Below are positions 1-8,716 of a DNA stretch of 64,000 nt, in pieces; the stretch's first letter is position 1, and each line of letters begins with the position of its first letter. This DNA is from Allobosea sp. Root483D1. Its GTDB lineage: Bacteria > Pseudomonadota > Alphaproteobacteria > Rhizobiales > Beijerinckiaceae. The notes below the pieces were generated by a model. That model was given only the letters and a program-made list of their open reading frames with translations. It did no database searches and had not been told where the DNA came from. Location of the stretch: positions 480,420 to 544,419 of the forward strand of contig NZ_LMJW01000022.1 of NCBI RefSeq assembly GCF_001429505.1, written 5' to 3'. A program made the position numbers and the translations under genes.

Positions 1-1
1 G

Positions 2-766
2 GAGCCGGGCGCCTGGTCGCCCGACGCCTTGCGCTTCCTGCCGGGGCCCGACGGGCGCGGCCCGTCGCTGCAGAGCGAGCCGAGCTTCTTCAACGGCGAG
101 TTCGAGATCCAGGACGAGGGCTCGCAACTCGTGACCCTGCTCGCCGGCGCGCAGCCCGGCATGACCGTCGTCGATCTCTGCGCCGGCGCCGGCGGCAAGA
201 CGCTGGCGCTCGCCGCGGTGCTCGGCGGCAAGGGGCGCATCTTCGCCACCGATCTCGACAGTCGCCGTCTGGCGCCGCTGCACGACCGGCTTGCCCGCTC
301 GGGCGCCGAGAATGTCGAGGTGCGCGTGCCCAGGAGCCGCGGCCATGATGCGCTTGCCGATCTTTCCGGCGCGGTCGATCTGGTTCTCGTCGACGCGCCC
401 TGCACCGGCTCGGGCACCTGGCGGCGCAATCCGGATGCGAAATGGCGGGTGCGCCCCGGAGCCCTGGCCGAGCGCGTCAAGGAACAGGCGCAGGTGCTCG
501 ACCGTGCCGCCAGCCTGGCGAGGCCGGGCGGGCGCATCGCCTACATCACCTGCTCGATGCTGCCGGAGGAGAACGACGGCGCGGTCGAGGCCTTCCTGGC
601 CCGGCATCAACGTTTCGAGCCGGTCGCGACGCGCTCCCTGCTGGATACCGGCGAGGTTGATTTCGGACTGCTCGCCCGTTTCGCAATGCGTTTCGGCCTG
701 CAGCTCTCGCCGCGCCGCACGGGAACTGACGGGTTCTATCTGAGCTGCCTCTCGGCGCCGGCCTGA
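2..766 (+). CDS. RsmB/NOP-family rRNA (cytosine-C5) methyltransferase, 5' end cut by window
   Basis: The reading frame is open from the first bases, so this is the C-terminal part of a larger protein; the first internal start-like codon at 29 is probably not the true start. It carries the SAM-binding motif DLCAGAGGKT, then DAPCTGSGTWRRNPDAKW, and a TCS motif (ITCSMLPEEN) holding the catalytic cysteine of m5C RNA methyltransferases. Family members transfer a methyl group from SAM to a cytosine of 16S rRNA (position 967 for E. coli RsmB). Alphaproteobacteria often carry more than one paralogue, so the exact target base is not assignable. It belongs to the chromosomal flank of the mobile element. 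Confidence 0.88.
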   Translation, partial: EPGAWSPDALRFLPGPDGRGPSLQSEPSFFNGEFEIQDEGSQLVTLLAGAQPGMTVVDLCAGAGGKTLALAAVLGGKGRIFATDLDSRRLAPLHDRLARSGAENVEVRVPRSRGHDALADLSGAVDLVLVDAPCTGSGTWRRNPDAKWRVRPGALAERVKEQAQVLDRAASLARPGGRIAYITCSMLPEENDGAVEAFLARHQRFEPVATRSLLDTGEVDFGLLARFAMRFGLQLSPRRTGTDGFYLSCLSAPA

Positions 767-886
767 ACCACCTCGTAGCCCGGCTGAGGCGGTATCAGTT
801 TTGTCCCTAAGGAGGCGATTTGTGCGTCTTGCGGAGGCTCCGCCTTGCCGACATCTCCTTGGCTTCTTCATTGGAAGGAACCGGCC

Positions 887-1198
887 ATGACCGAGACTAC
901 CGACGAGACCCTGGTTTCCATCGCAGTTCTGAAGGCGAAGCCCGGCCAGCGGGAGGCGTTGCGCCAGAGCTTGCTTGCGCTGATCGAGCCGACGCGAGCG
1001 GAGACGGGTTGCCTCGACTATGTGCTGTTTGAGCTCCGAGAAGAGCCGGGGACCTTCTACATGCGCGAGGCGTTCACCAGTGTGGCTGCGCTCGATGTCC
1101 ATAAGGCGACGCCGCATTTCCAGGCGTTCAAGGTCAACGCCGGGGACCTGCTGGCCGAGCCCCTGCGGCTGGTCGTCCTCGATCGGATCTCGTCCTGA
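887..1198 (+). CDS. putative quinol monooxygenase / ABM-domain protein
   Basis: A 103-residue protein filling the usual length of a single antibiotic-biosynthesis-monooxygenase (YgiN-like) dimeric alpha-beta barrel. It begins MTETTDETLVSIAVLKAKPG and has the family's repeated signals: KPGQ after strand one, a central ETGCLDYVLFE segment, and FYMREAFTS followed by HKATPHFQAF. I chose the ATG at 887 because GGAAGGA lies just upstream; an in-frame start at 845 would add 14 residues not typical of the family. Members oxidise small aromatic or quinol compounds without a bound cofactor, but the substrate here is unknown. Chromosomal. Confidence 0.8.
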   Translation: MTETTDETLVSIAVLKAKPGQREALRQSLLALIEPTRAETGCLDYVLFELREEPGTFYMREAFTSVAALDVHKATPHFQAFKVNAGDLLAEPLRLVVLDRISS

Positions 1199-1272
1199 GC
1201 TGTCTCGCTGCGCCGGCCTGATCCGCTCTCAGCGCCGTTGCGCGCTCGCGCGCGATGGCGTAACCGGGCGCG

Positions 1273-2850
1273 ATGAGCGCCCAGCCCCAAAACCCCGCCC
1301 TTCACGACTCCATTCTGATCATCGACTTCGGCAGTCAGGTGACGCAGCTGATCGCGCGCCGCGTGCGCGAGATCGGGGTCTATTGCGAGATCGCGCCGTT
1401 CCAGTCGGCCTCCGACGCTTTCCAGCGCCTGAAGCCCAAGGGCGTGATCTTCTCCGGCGGCCCGGCTTCGGTGCCGGATGAGGGCTCGCCGCGCGCGCCG
1501 CAGGAGGTGTTCTCCTCCGGCCTGCCGGTGCTCGGCATCTGCTACGGCCAGCAGACCATGGCCCATCAGCTCGGCGGCAAGGTCGAAGGTGGCCACGCCG
1601 CCGAGTTCGGCCGCGCCGATGTCGAGATCGTCACGCCGTCAGCCTTGTTCGAAGGCGTCTGGGAGGAGGGCGGGCGCTATCCGGTCTGGATGAGCCATGG
1701 CGATCGCGTCACCCAGCTTCCGGCCGGGTTCACCGTCAAGGCCACCTCCGAGAACGCGCCCTATGCGGTGGCGAGCGACGAGGACAGGCGCTTCTACTCG
1801 ACCATGTTCCACCCCGAGGTGGTGCACACCCCGGATGGCGGCAAGCTGCTGCGCAATTTCGTCGTCGACATCTGCGGCTGCAAGCCCGACTGGAGCATGT
1901 CGGCCTATCGCGCCGAGATGCAGAAGAAGATCCGCGAGCAGGTCGGCACCGGTCGCGTCATCTGCGGGCTCTCCGGCGGCGTCGACTCGGCAGTCGCGGC
2001 CGTGCTGATCCACGAGGCGATCGGCGACCAGCTCACCTGCGTCTTCGTCGATCATGGCCTGATGCGAATGAACGAGGCCGAAGAGGTTGTTCGTCTGTTC
2101 CGCGACCACTACAACATTCCGCTGGTGCATGTTGAAGCGGAAGAGCTTTTCCTTTCCGAGCTCGCCAAATGCGGCGCCGATCCGGAGGCCAAGCGCAAGA
2201 CCATCGGCCGGCTCTTCATCGAGGTCTTCGACGCCGAGGCGGCCAAGCTCGGCGGCGCCGATTTCCTGGCCCAGGGCACGCTCTATCCCGACGTGATCGA
2301 GAGCGTCTCCTTCTCCGGTGGCCCCTCGGTGACGATCAAGAGCCACCACAATGTCGGTGGCCTGCCCGAGCGCATGAAGATGAAGCTCGTCGAGCCGCTG
2401 CGCGAGCTGTTCAAGGACGAGGTCCGCGTCCTTGGCCGCGAGCTCGGGCTACCCGAGGCCTTCGTCGGCCGCCACCCCTTCCCGGGCCCGGGCCTGGCGA
2501 TCCGCTGCCCCGGCGAGATCACCCGGGAGAAACTCGACATCCTGCGCAAGGCGGATGCGATCTATCTTGAGGAGATCCGCAAGGCGGGCCTCTACGACGT
2601 GATCTGGCAGGCCTTCGCCGTGCTGCTGCCGGTGCGCACCGTCGGCGTGATGGGCGACTACCGCACCTACGACCATGTCTGCGCGCTCCGCGCCGTCACC
2701 TCGGTCGACGGCATGACGGCCGATTTCTACCCCTACGACATGGCCTTCCTCGGCCGCACCGCGACCCGCATCATCAACGAGGTCAAGGGCATCAACCGGG
2801 TGGTCTACGACGTGACCAGCAAGCCCCCCGGCACGATCGAGTGGGAATGA
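1273..2850 (+). CDS. guaA: GMP synthase (glutamine-hydrolysing)
   Basis: This 525-residue protein has the full two-domain layout. The N-terminal class I glutamine amidotransferase has its nucleophile Cys at about residue 90 (GICYGQQ) and the later HPEVVHT histidine-glutamate pair. The ATP-pyrophosphatase domain has the P-loop GLSGGVDSAV near residue 233. The C-terminal dimerisation domain ends in the conserved PPGTIEWE. It makes GMP from XMP, glutamine and ATP in the cytosol. The gene is intact to its last codon although an integrase lies 292 bp downstream. That fits an element that integrates into the guaA 3' end and restores the coding sequence; the reconstituted end is the likely attL core. 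Confidence 0.97.
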   Translation: MSAQPQNPALHDSILIIDFGSQVTQLIARRVREIGVYCEIAPFQSASDAFQRLKPKGVIFSGGPASVPDEGSPRAPQEVFSSGLPVLGICYGQQTMAHQLGGKVEGGHAAEFGRADVEIVTPSALFEGVWEEGGRYPVWMSHGDRVTQLPAGFTVKATSENAPYAVASDEDRRFYSTMFHPEVVHTPDGGKLLRNFVVDICGCKPDWSMSAYRAEMQKKIREQVGTGRVICGLSGGVDSAVAAVLIHEAIGDQLTCVFVDHGLMRMNEAEEVVRLFRDHYNIPLVHVEAEELFLSELAKCGADPEAKRKTIGRLFIEVFDAEAAKLGGADFLAQGTLYPDVIESVSFSGGPSVTIKSHHNVGGLPERMKMKLVEPLRELFKDEVRVLGRELGLPEAFVGRHPFPGPGLAIRCPGEITREKLDILRKADAIYLEEIRKAGLYDVIWQAFAVLLPVRTVGVMGDYRTYDHVCALRAVTSVDGMTADFYPYDMAFLGRTATRIINEVKGINRVVYDVTSKPPGTIEWE

Positions 2851-3142
2851 TTTAGACCCATCCGAACGTCGCCGAATTCACGCCATAGTACGACGTAAAG
2901 TACTGAAAATAAAAATAAATCCTGCCGATGACCATCGGCGGCTATCGGCGGGTATAGTTTGATACTGGCGGCCCGTCTGACGGATCTTGGGCATATTGCT
3001 TAGCCGCATTTTCGAAAGTACCGTCACGGGCAATGAGGCTCGTGACGGTACTTTTTTTGTATTAAGCCATTGAATATAATGGCGAACATCTGTCGCTGAG
3101 CCCCGAAATTGTGCTGACGGTACTTTTCAGGAGGCAGTAGGG
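2851..3142. other. left-end (attL-side) non-coding region of the ICE
   Basis: No gene is visible between guaA and the integrase. The stretch is more AT-rich than its flanks. It holds a perfect 14-bp inverted repeat (3015-3028 with 3041-3054) and three copies in all of a TGACGGTACTTTT element (one inverted). The guaA stop codon region is the presumed recombination core; the repeats could be arm-type binding sites for integrase or excisionase. The matching right end is not in the window, so the core cannot be delimited. Confidence 0.55.
3015..3058 (+). terminator. 14-bp hairpin followed by a T-run; terminator or integrase arm site
   Basis: AAAGTACCGTCACG at 3015-3028 pairs perfectly with CGTGACGGTACTTT at 3041-3054 across a 12-nt loop, and seven T residues follow at 3052-3058. 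By form it is a rho-independent terminator that could end guaA transcription or insulate the integrase. The same TGACGGTACTTTT word recurs at 3115-3127 just before the integrase start codon and far away at 63135-63147, which suggests a second role as a protein-binding repeat of the element. Confidence 0.55.
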
Positions 3143-4399
3143 ATGCTGACGGACGCCGCCCTCAAGGCATTGAAACCAAAAGAGAAGATCTACAAAATTG
3201 CCGATCGCGATGGCATGTATGTGCGCGTCATGCCCAGTGGCGCGATCTCGTTTCGCTTGGATTACAGGCTCAACGGCCGGCGGGAGACCGTCTATCTGGG
3301 CAGGTACGGGCGCGACGGCATCTCGCTCGCCCGGGCCCGCGAGAAGTGCATCGACGCGAGGCGCGCCGTTGGCGAAGGACGGTCGCCGGCGATAGAGAAG
3401 CAGCGCGATAAGCGGCGCCTGAAAGAAGCGAAGAGTTTTGGCGAGTTCGGGGAGAAGTGGCTCACCGCCGCGCCGATGGCCGACAGCACGCGGGCCATGC
3501 GGCGTTCCATCTTCGAGCGAGAGCTTCTGCCGGTCTGGCGCAATCGCCTCCTCACGGAAATCACGCCCGACGATCTAAGAACCCACTGCGGCAAAATCGT
3601 TGAACGCGGCGCTCCGGCAACGGCTATCCACGTGCGAGACATCCTGAAGCAGATTTACGGATTTGCGATCCTGCATGGTGAGACGGTCGCCAACCCGGCC
3701 AACGAAGTTGGGCCGGCATCGATCGCTACTTTCGTGCCGAAGGACCGCTCGCTCTCGCCTTCCGAAATTCGGGTAATGTTGAAGCAGCTCGAGCACATCG
3801 CCACGCTTCCCACGATCCGTTTGGGAATGCGGCTCTACCTGCTCACGATGGTTCGCAAGAGCGAGTTGCAGGACGCAGTGTGGGACGAAGTCGACTTCGA
3901 GAATGCGGTTTGGACTATCCCGAAGGAACGGATGAAGCGCTCGAAGGCGCATAACGTCTACCTGTCGCGGCAGGTGCTCGACATCATGATCGCCCTGAAG
4001 ACCTGTGCAGGCAATTCAAGATACCTTTTGCCGTCACGGTACGACGCAGATGCTCCGATGTCGCGTGCCACCTTCAACCGGGTTACATACGCAGTCGTCG
4101 AACGGGCGAAGGCGGAAGGTTTACCCCTGGAGCCGTTTACGGTTCACGACCTGAGGCGGACCGGTTCGACTCTGCTGAACGAACTCGGCTTCAACAGCGA
4201 CTGGATCGAAAAGTGCCTAGCGCATGAGGACGGGCGCTCGTCGCGAGGCGTCTATAACAAAGCCGAATATGAAGTGCAGCGTAGGCACATGATGCAGGAG
4301 TGGTCGGACATCTTGGACGCTTGGGTCGATGGCAAGAAGCACGTGCCAACGCTCATCCCGCCGTCGATGCCGGTCTTGGAGCCTGACCCTGCTCTTTGA
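3143..4399 (+). CDS. int: tyrosine-type site-specific integrase (DUF4102 N-terminus)
   Basis: This 418-residue integrase has the N-terminal DUF4102 arm-binding region (LTDAALKALKPKEKIYKIAD through YLGRYGRDGISLARAREK), a SAM-like core-binding domain, and a C-terminal catalytic domain. The catalytic set is visible: Arg in MVRKSE near 237, Lys in KRSKAH, HDLRR near 334-338, the second His in LAHEDG, and the nucleophile Tyr371 in VYNKAEY. The ATG at 3143 follows a clear AGGAGG at 3129-3134. It should catalyse integration and, with an excisionase, excision of the ICE at the guaA 3' end. Its last 47 nt overlap the convergent AlpA-like gene. Confidence 0.93.
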   Translation: MLTDAALKALKPKEKIYKIADRDGMYVRVMPSGAISFRLDYRLNGRRETVYLGRYGRDGISLARAREKCIDARRAVGEGRSPAIEKQRDKRRLKEAKSFGEFGEKWLTAAPMADSTRAMRRSIFERELLPVWRNRLLTEITPDDLRTHCGKIVERGAPATAIHVRDILKQIYGFAILHGETVANPANEVGPASIATFVPKDRSLSPSEIRVMLKQLEHIATLPTIRLGMRLYLLTMVRKSELQDAVWDEVDFENAVWTIPKERMKRSKAHNVYLSRQVLDIMIALKTCAGNSRYLLPSRYDADAPMSRATFNRVTYAVVERAKAEGLPLEPFTVHDLRRTGSTLLNELGFNSDWIEKCLAHEDGRSSRGVYNKAEYEVQRRHMMQEWSDILDAWVDGKKHVPTLIPPSMPVLEPDPAL

Positions 4400-4649
4400 C
4401 TGGGCGGGCTCGACGTTGCTTCACGTCGGGGCCGGGTGCCATAAGAATGGGTTTTGAACGACGGGCCGCGAGCCATGCTTGAACCTCGCCCAGATCCCAA
4501 ACCACGCATCGTGGGGTCAAAGCGAAGCGTCGCGGAAATTCTCCCCGCTGCTCCATTTCGTAGATCGTGCTGTCGGCCAAAGGCACCATCTCGCGCAGCT
4601 CCTTCCGTCTGATTGTTTTTGTGAGTTGCGTGTTCACTGTTGCAGCCAT
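4353..4649 (-). CDS. AlpA-family HTH regulator / candidate excisionase
   Basis: A 98-residue protein starting MAATVNTQLTKTIRRKELRE. Residues 15-70 form the MerR-like winged helix of AlpA/Xis proteins (RRKELREMVPLADSTIYEME then GEFPRRFALTPRCVVWDLGE and VQAWLAA). The ATG at 4649 was chosen because GAGAGGAGA lies upstream; a start at 4670 lacks that support. In prophages and ICEs such proteins activate or direct excision next to the integrase gene. Here the gene is convergent with int, overlapping its end by 47 nt, so transcription of one may oppose the other. The C-terminal 30 residues are basic and proline-rich with no recognised domain. Confidence 0.8.
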   Translation of the reverse strand: MAATVNTQLTKTIRRKELREMVPLADSTIYEMEQRGEFPRRFALTPRCVVWDLGEVQAWLAARRSKPILMAPGPDVKQRRARPVKEQGQAPRPASTAG

Positions 4650-5091
4650 GATGCATCTCCTCTCGATCACGGTAGAGGGAGTAGAAGGCGATAGATCGAG
4701 AAAGAGAAGTCTTCACGCGATTCAGGCGAAGGGTATCGCAATGTAGCGTTTAAATCGGATTGTCGAATCGCTTTGAGGGTCAATTTAGGCACGTATTAAG
4801 GTTGAACGACCTGTCGATAGATTGGAATAATAGTTTCTGTTCTCAATATAGTATAGTTTTCTTCGTGAAAAGTTTTGATTTCGCTAGAATTTGATGAAAT
4901 ACACCATATTCGTACGCTCGATCTTAAGTAATCAGGCGTGAGGTGGGCCTCTTAGCGGCCACTAAAACACGACTCCGGCGGAAGGTTGCTGTGGTGCCTC
5001 AGGCGATAGGAAACCGGTCGGCGTGGCTGCAACTGACGCTCGGTCAAGGCGCCTTTCGTAGTTGGCGATCTCATCGCCAATGAGGTGTCGT
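4650..5091. other. AT-rich intergenic region without a gene
   Basis: About 440 bp between the AlpA-like gene and the end of the PLP-enzyme gene, both on the minus strand. From roughly 4690 to 4940 it is clearly richer in A and T than everything around it (for example the run around 4820-4900), with several TATAAT- and TATAGT-like words. It probably contains the promoter of the AlpA-like gene and a cargo-insertion boundary. I see no convincing open frame, RNA gene or insertion-sequence end. Confidence 0.5.
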
Positions 5092-6231
5092 TCAGGGATC
5101 CTTGTATCCGTGCGAAGTGGCGAGAACGACTGCGTGTGCCTCTAGGCCAATCACACCACGGCGGACCAGATTCCGCAGGCCGGTTAACCCGGCGGCGCTT
5201 GAAAGCTCGAGATATAGCCCCGCTCTTGCAAGCTTCTTCTGATCTTCGAGAACGCACCCCTCAGCCACGGCAACTGCCGATCCATCGGTCTTGCGCAATG
5301 CGTCAATTGCTTGATAGGCGACCGTATTGCCGCCAAGCGATGTCATGCGCGACATTCCGCCAAAGGAAGTACGATAGTCGGCGCCGGACTGGACCTGTTC
5401 GATGCGCGGGAATGGCTCAACCGCATGCACACGCGGTATCGTCTCCAACGCGCCCATGCTCCTCAAATCGCAAAAGCCCTGAGCGACGCCCCATAGGACA
5501 TCACCTCGCGATGTTGGAACTAGCACGTCCGTGGCAGGCTGCTCTTGCCATTGACTTGCTAGCTCAATTGCGACAGCGCGATATCCATCGACCCCAAAAG
5601 GATTGCTGCCGACTGCCGGGAGGAGATAATTGTTAGCGGGATACCACTGGCCGGTACGCGATTTCTCTCGGACCAACTGCCAGCGCTCGTCGGGTGTCTG
5701 CACCATGACGATGGAGGCACCACACATTTTGATGGCGCGCCGCCAGTTCGCACTCATCTTGGGGGTCGTTACCACGACACATTCCAAGCCCACATGAGCG
5801 GCATAGGCGGCAAGCGATGCGCCCGCATTGCCGCTTGATGCGATGGCAACCGTACTAGCCCCAGCAACCCGCGCACGTTGTACCAAAACTGCGCTCATGC
5901 GGTCCTTGTGGGATCCGGTCGGATTGGCGCCCTCAAATTTAACGCTGAGCGCGGCTACCCCGACGTCACGTGCCAGTCGCGGTAGCGCGTAGAATGGGGT
6001 ATTGCCTTCGCCCAGAAGCGTCTGCGGATAGACAAGCCATTCACTGGCATCGTGGCTTTTCAGCGCCGCGGGAAAACTGCAATAATCGATTTGGAGACTG
6101 GAAGGCATCGATGCGGCCGCACACGCGGGACAACCTTCAAGGTAATCCGTCAGCGGGAAGCTCTCAGCACACCGAATGCAGCGCATGCCGACCGCATTGC
6201 TGTTCGCAATTGGCAAGGAAGAGCGCGTCAT
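5092..6231 (-). CDS. threonine-synthase-like PLP-dependent lyase
   Basis: A 379-residue fold-type II PLP enzyme. The N-terminus has a zinc-ribbon-like pair of motifs (MRCIRCAESF and EGCPAC), as in many archaeal-type threonine synthases. The PLP lysine is in NPTGSHKDRMSA, the phosphate-binding Gly/Ser region in IASSGNAGASLAAYAA, and the C-terminus ends SHGYKDP. Threonine synthase turns O-phosphohomoserine into threonine, but relatives include cysteate synthase and diaminopropionate- or threonine-lyases. Standing beside an importer and a deacylase, this copy is more likely catabolic than biosynthetic. Start at 6231 has only a weak ribosome-binding site; 6186 is an alternative. It lies downstream of, and probably co-transcribed with, the GntR gene. 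Confidence 0.75.
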   Translation of the reverse strand: MTRSSLPIANSNAVGMRCIRCAESFPLTDYLEGCPACAAASMPSSLQIDYCSFPAALKSHDASEWLVYPQTLLGEGNTPFYALPRLARDVGVAALSVKFEGANPTGSHKDRMSAVLVQRARVAGASTVAIASSGNAGASLAAYAAHVGLECVVVTTPKMSANWRRAIKMCGASIVMVQTPDERWQLVREKSRTGQWYPANNYLLPAVGSNPFGVDGYRAVAIELASQWQEQPATDVLVPTSRGDVLWGVAQGFCDLRSMGALETIPRVHAVEPFPRIEQVQSGADYRTSFGGMSRMTSLGGNTVAYQAIDALRKTDGSAVAVAEGCVLEDQKKLARAGLYLELSSAAGLTGLRNLVRRGVIGLEAHAVVLATSHGYKDP

Positions 6232-6319
6232 CGAGATATCCGCATCAGCTCATGTCGCGTGGGGAACGATTGCGGCAGATCATCATTGCGCATAGCCGGC
6301 GCCGCCAGACGGCCCAGGA

Positions 6320-7048
6320 TCACGCGGGCTCCCCCGCTGCCCGCTTCTTGACCGGTAAAGTGATAGAGCAGGCCAGACGGTCAAACGGTGACTCTATAAT
6401 GCCGACGATTTCAATATCAGCATTGGTCGTCGCTTGGTGGTAGGCGCGGCGCAAGACGGGGTAGCCGGCCGGAATCGAGAACGCCTCCTGGGCGTATGTC
6501 GAAGCCGGGGCAGCATCGATGACGAGCCGCCTCTCCGTAGGAGCGACGTTGATACTTTTCAGGGCATCCGTCGTCAGGCTGCGGCCGAACTCCTCAACAA
6601 GCGAGTCTGGTATCGTTGTTGGGACATAGATCACATAATACATGATCGGCAGGTCGTCTGCGCAGGCGAGCTTCCGAATGCAGAACTTGATGCCTCCGGA
6701 AATATCGAACGCGCGTAAGCTCGGATCAGTTATTTTTTCTCGCGTGATCGAAATGAGCTGCATCGTCAGCTTCTGACCATGCCGCCGCGCGTCCTCCGTT
6801 GACGACATGCCCACATCCAGCTCGCGCAAGAAGCGACGCTGCTGTTTGACGAACGTACCCTTCCCGGCGACTGCAGTGAGTAGACCCGACGTCTGCAGAT
6901 CCCTCAGAGCTCGCTTGACGGTGATGGCGCTAACGCCGAATTCCTCGCTAAGTTGCGAGGCCGAGGGAATAGCGCTTCCCTCAAGATAGCTTCCATCGGC
7001 AATCCGTTTCCGGATCTCTTCGCGCACGCCTTCATGAAGTGAACTCAT
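6320..7048 (-). CDS. GntR-family regulator with UTRA ligand domain
   Basis: A 242-residue protein. Residues 1-70 are a GntR winged helix (IPSASQLSEEFGVSAITVKR, LLTAVAGKGTFV), and residues about 95-235 resemble a UTRA (HutC/FarR-type) effector-binding domain with RKLACADDLPIMYYVIYVP. Such proteins usually repress until they bind the substrate of the pathway. It is divergent from the ABC importer operon; the 101-bp gap contains a GGTATACC palindrome inside the importer promoter, so it probably represses the importer and perhaps itself. The PLP-enzyme gene follows 88 bp downstream on the same strand. Confidence 0.88.
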   Translation of the reverse strand: MSSLHEGVREEIRKRIADGSYLEGSAIPSASQLSEEFGVSAITVKRALRDLQTSGLLTAVAGKGTFVKQQRRFLRELDVGMSSTEDARRHGQKLTMQLISITREKITDPSLRAFDISGGIKFCIRKLACADDLPIMYYVIYVPTTIPDSLVEEFGRSLTTDALKSINVAPTERRLVIDAAPASTYAQEAFSIPAGYPVLRRAYHQATTNADIEIVGIIESPFDRLACSITLPVKKRAAGEPA

Positions 7049-7091
7049 GTTTCTCCCCGAAGGCGTCCGGAACCGCCGCTTTCATCGAGTG

Positions 7092-7120
7092 TTGACATAC
7101 CTGGTATACCTAGTCTATCG
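7092..7120 (+). promoter_or_regulatory. importer promoter with GntR-type operator in the spacer
   Basis: TTGACA at 7092-7097 is a consensus -35 box; a -10-like CTATCG lies at 7115-7120 with a 17-bp spacer. The spacer contains the perfect palindrome GGTATACC (7103-7110), flanked by partial direct repeats of ATACCT. GntR regulators commonly bind sites with a GT-n-AC core, so the divergent GntR protein bound here would occlude RNA polymerase. GGAGG at 7140-7144 precedes the start at 7150. Confidence 0.6.
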
Positions 7121-7149
7121 ATCGTGCCCTGTCAAACGCGGAGGCGCAA

Positions 7150-8040
7150 ATGCTCAAGATTTCGCTTGGCACTTTTCGATCATTGTTCATGGGTGGGGTT
7201 GCGCTTGTGGCGATGGGTGCCCCGAGACTCAACGCCCAAGCGAAAACGACGCTGGAGCGGATCATCTCGTCCGGCAAGATCACTATCGGCATCCACAACA
7301 GGGCTCCATGGGGCTTTCGCGGCGCCGATGGTCAGGCAACTGGCTTTCATCCAGATCTCATTCGGGCCGCTTTCGCGCCGCTAGGGGTGAAAGAGGTCGA
7401 GTTCGTCATCGCCGACCTCGGCGCCCTCATTCCAGGGCTGCTGGCCGATCGAACCGAAGCGGTGGCTTCCGGTTTTTCCATTACGCCAGCTCGGTGCGAA
7501 CAAGTGGCCTTTGGCGAGCCGGAACTGGCGATCGGCGACGCGGTCATCGTACAGGCGGGTAACCCGCACGGCATTCACAGCTACGCCGACATCGTGAAAA
7601 ATCCCAAATTATCAATCGGGGGATCGCGTGGCAGCGCCAATTTGGCCAACGCCAGGGCCGCCGGTATTCCAGCCTCGCAGATCCAGCAATTTCAGAACAC
7701 TGAGTCGTCGGTCTCCGCCATCATGGCAGGCCGCGTCCAAGCCGTGGCGTTCTCCAGTGGTTCCGTAGTTTCATTGTTGCAAGACCCACGTGTCACCGGT
7801 CTGGAGCGGGCGATGCCGTTTCAGGGCTATATCAAGCCGGATGGCAAGCCCGCGGCCAACTATAGCGGCATCGCCTTCCGCAAAGGCGATGCCGAATTGA
7901 AGGCCGCATACGACAAACGCCTTGCCGAGCTCAAGGCCGATGGCGGTTTGGTAGCAATAGCAAAGCGTTACGGCTTCACGGCAGACGAGATTGCGCCTGA
8001 CTCCGTGAAAGCGGCAGAGCTTTGCGCAGACAAAATGTAA
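7150..8040 (+). CDS. ABC importer periplasmic amino-acid-binding protein (SBP family 3)
   Basis: A 296-residue precursor with an N-terminal signal peptide (hydrophobic FMGGVALVAMGAP, cleavage probably after LNAQA near residue 31). The mature part has family 3 features: LERIISSGKITIGIHNRAPWGF at the domain entrance, a GFHPDLIRAAF helix, SGFSITPAR and a late LAELKADGGLVAIAKRYGF helix. It captures a small polar or amino-acid-like ligand in the periplasm and delivers it to the two permeases that follow. It is the first gene of a plus-strand operon under the GntR-type operator. The ligand cannot be read from sequence. Confidence 0.87.
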   Translation: MLKISLGTFRSLFMGGVALVAMGAPRLNAQAKTTLERIISSGKITIGIHNRAPWGFRGADGQATGFHPDLIRAAFAPLGVKEVEFVIADLGALIPGLLADRTEAVASGFSITPARCEQVAFGEPELAIGDAVIVQAGNPHGIHSYADIVKNPKLSIGGSRGSANLANARAAGIPASQIQQFQNTESSVSAIMAGRVQAVAFSSGSVVSLLQDPRVTGLERAMPFQGYIKPDGKPAANYSGIAFRKGDAELKAAYDKRLAELKADGGLVAIAKRYGFTADEIAPDSVKAAELCADKM

Positions 8041-8059
8041 ATGGCTTCAGGTTACAGCC

Positions 8060-8716
8060 GTGAGCCAGATCGAGATCATCCAGAACATCTTCCAAGGGTT
8101 TGGGGTAACAGCCGCTGTTACGATCCTTGGCCTGATCTACGCCATCCCCTTCGCCCTTGTGGCGGGCGTCCTGCAGTACGTTCTTTTAGGCCTGCCCCGC
8201 ACACTCGTGACCGCGGTGATTGAGTTCTGGAGAAGCTCCCCGGTCATCGTCCTGCTGTTCGTCTTTTACTATAGCTTGCCGGCATTTGGCATACGGCTCT
8301 CCAGCACGACCGTTGCAGCCATGGTCCTCGGCCTCAATATCGGCGGCTACGGCAGCCAAGCGGTGCGTGCCGCTCTACAAGCTCTGCCACGCGGCCAGGT
8401 CGAGGCAGGATTGGCGCTTGGACTCAAACGTTGGACGGTCCTTGGCTGCATCGAGTTGCCGCAGGCGATCCGCTCGATGATCCCGACCTTCATCAATCAG
8501 CTCATCCAACTGATCAAGGGGACGGCGTTGATTTCACTGATCGCCCTGACAGATATGACCTATCGTGCCAAGGAACTCGCTCAGATCGAGTACAATCCAG
8601 TCGGAATCTATTCGGGCCTGCTACTGGCCTATCTGGCCCTTTGTTATCCGGTGACAATCTTTGGCCGTCGCCTGGAGCGGCGCTCCAGCTTCCGGGGGAG
8701 CCAGCGTGAGCTTTGA
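8060..8716 (+). CDS. amino-acid ABC transporter permease 1
   Basis: A 218-residue His/Glu/Gln/Arg/opine-type permease (GTG start at 8060, 19 bp after the binding-protein gene). It shows about five membrane segments and the EAA loop RGQVEAGLALGLKRWTVLGC, which docks onto the ATPase, preceded by the family signature GGYGSQAVRAALQALP. It forms a heteromeric channel with the next permease. The end overlaps the next start by 11 nt, which implies coupled translation. Confidence 0.87.
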   Translation: MSQIEIIQNIFQGFGVTAAVTILGLIYAIPFALVAGVLQYVLLGLPRTLVTAVIEFWRSSPVIVLLFVFYYSLPAFGIRLSSTTVAAMVLGLNIGGYGSQAVRAALQALPRGQVEAGLALGLKRWTVLGCIELPQAIRSMIPTFINQLIQLIKGTALISLIALTDMTYRAKELAQIEYNPVGIYSGLLLAYLALCYPVTIFGRRLERRSSFRGSQREL

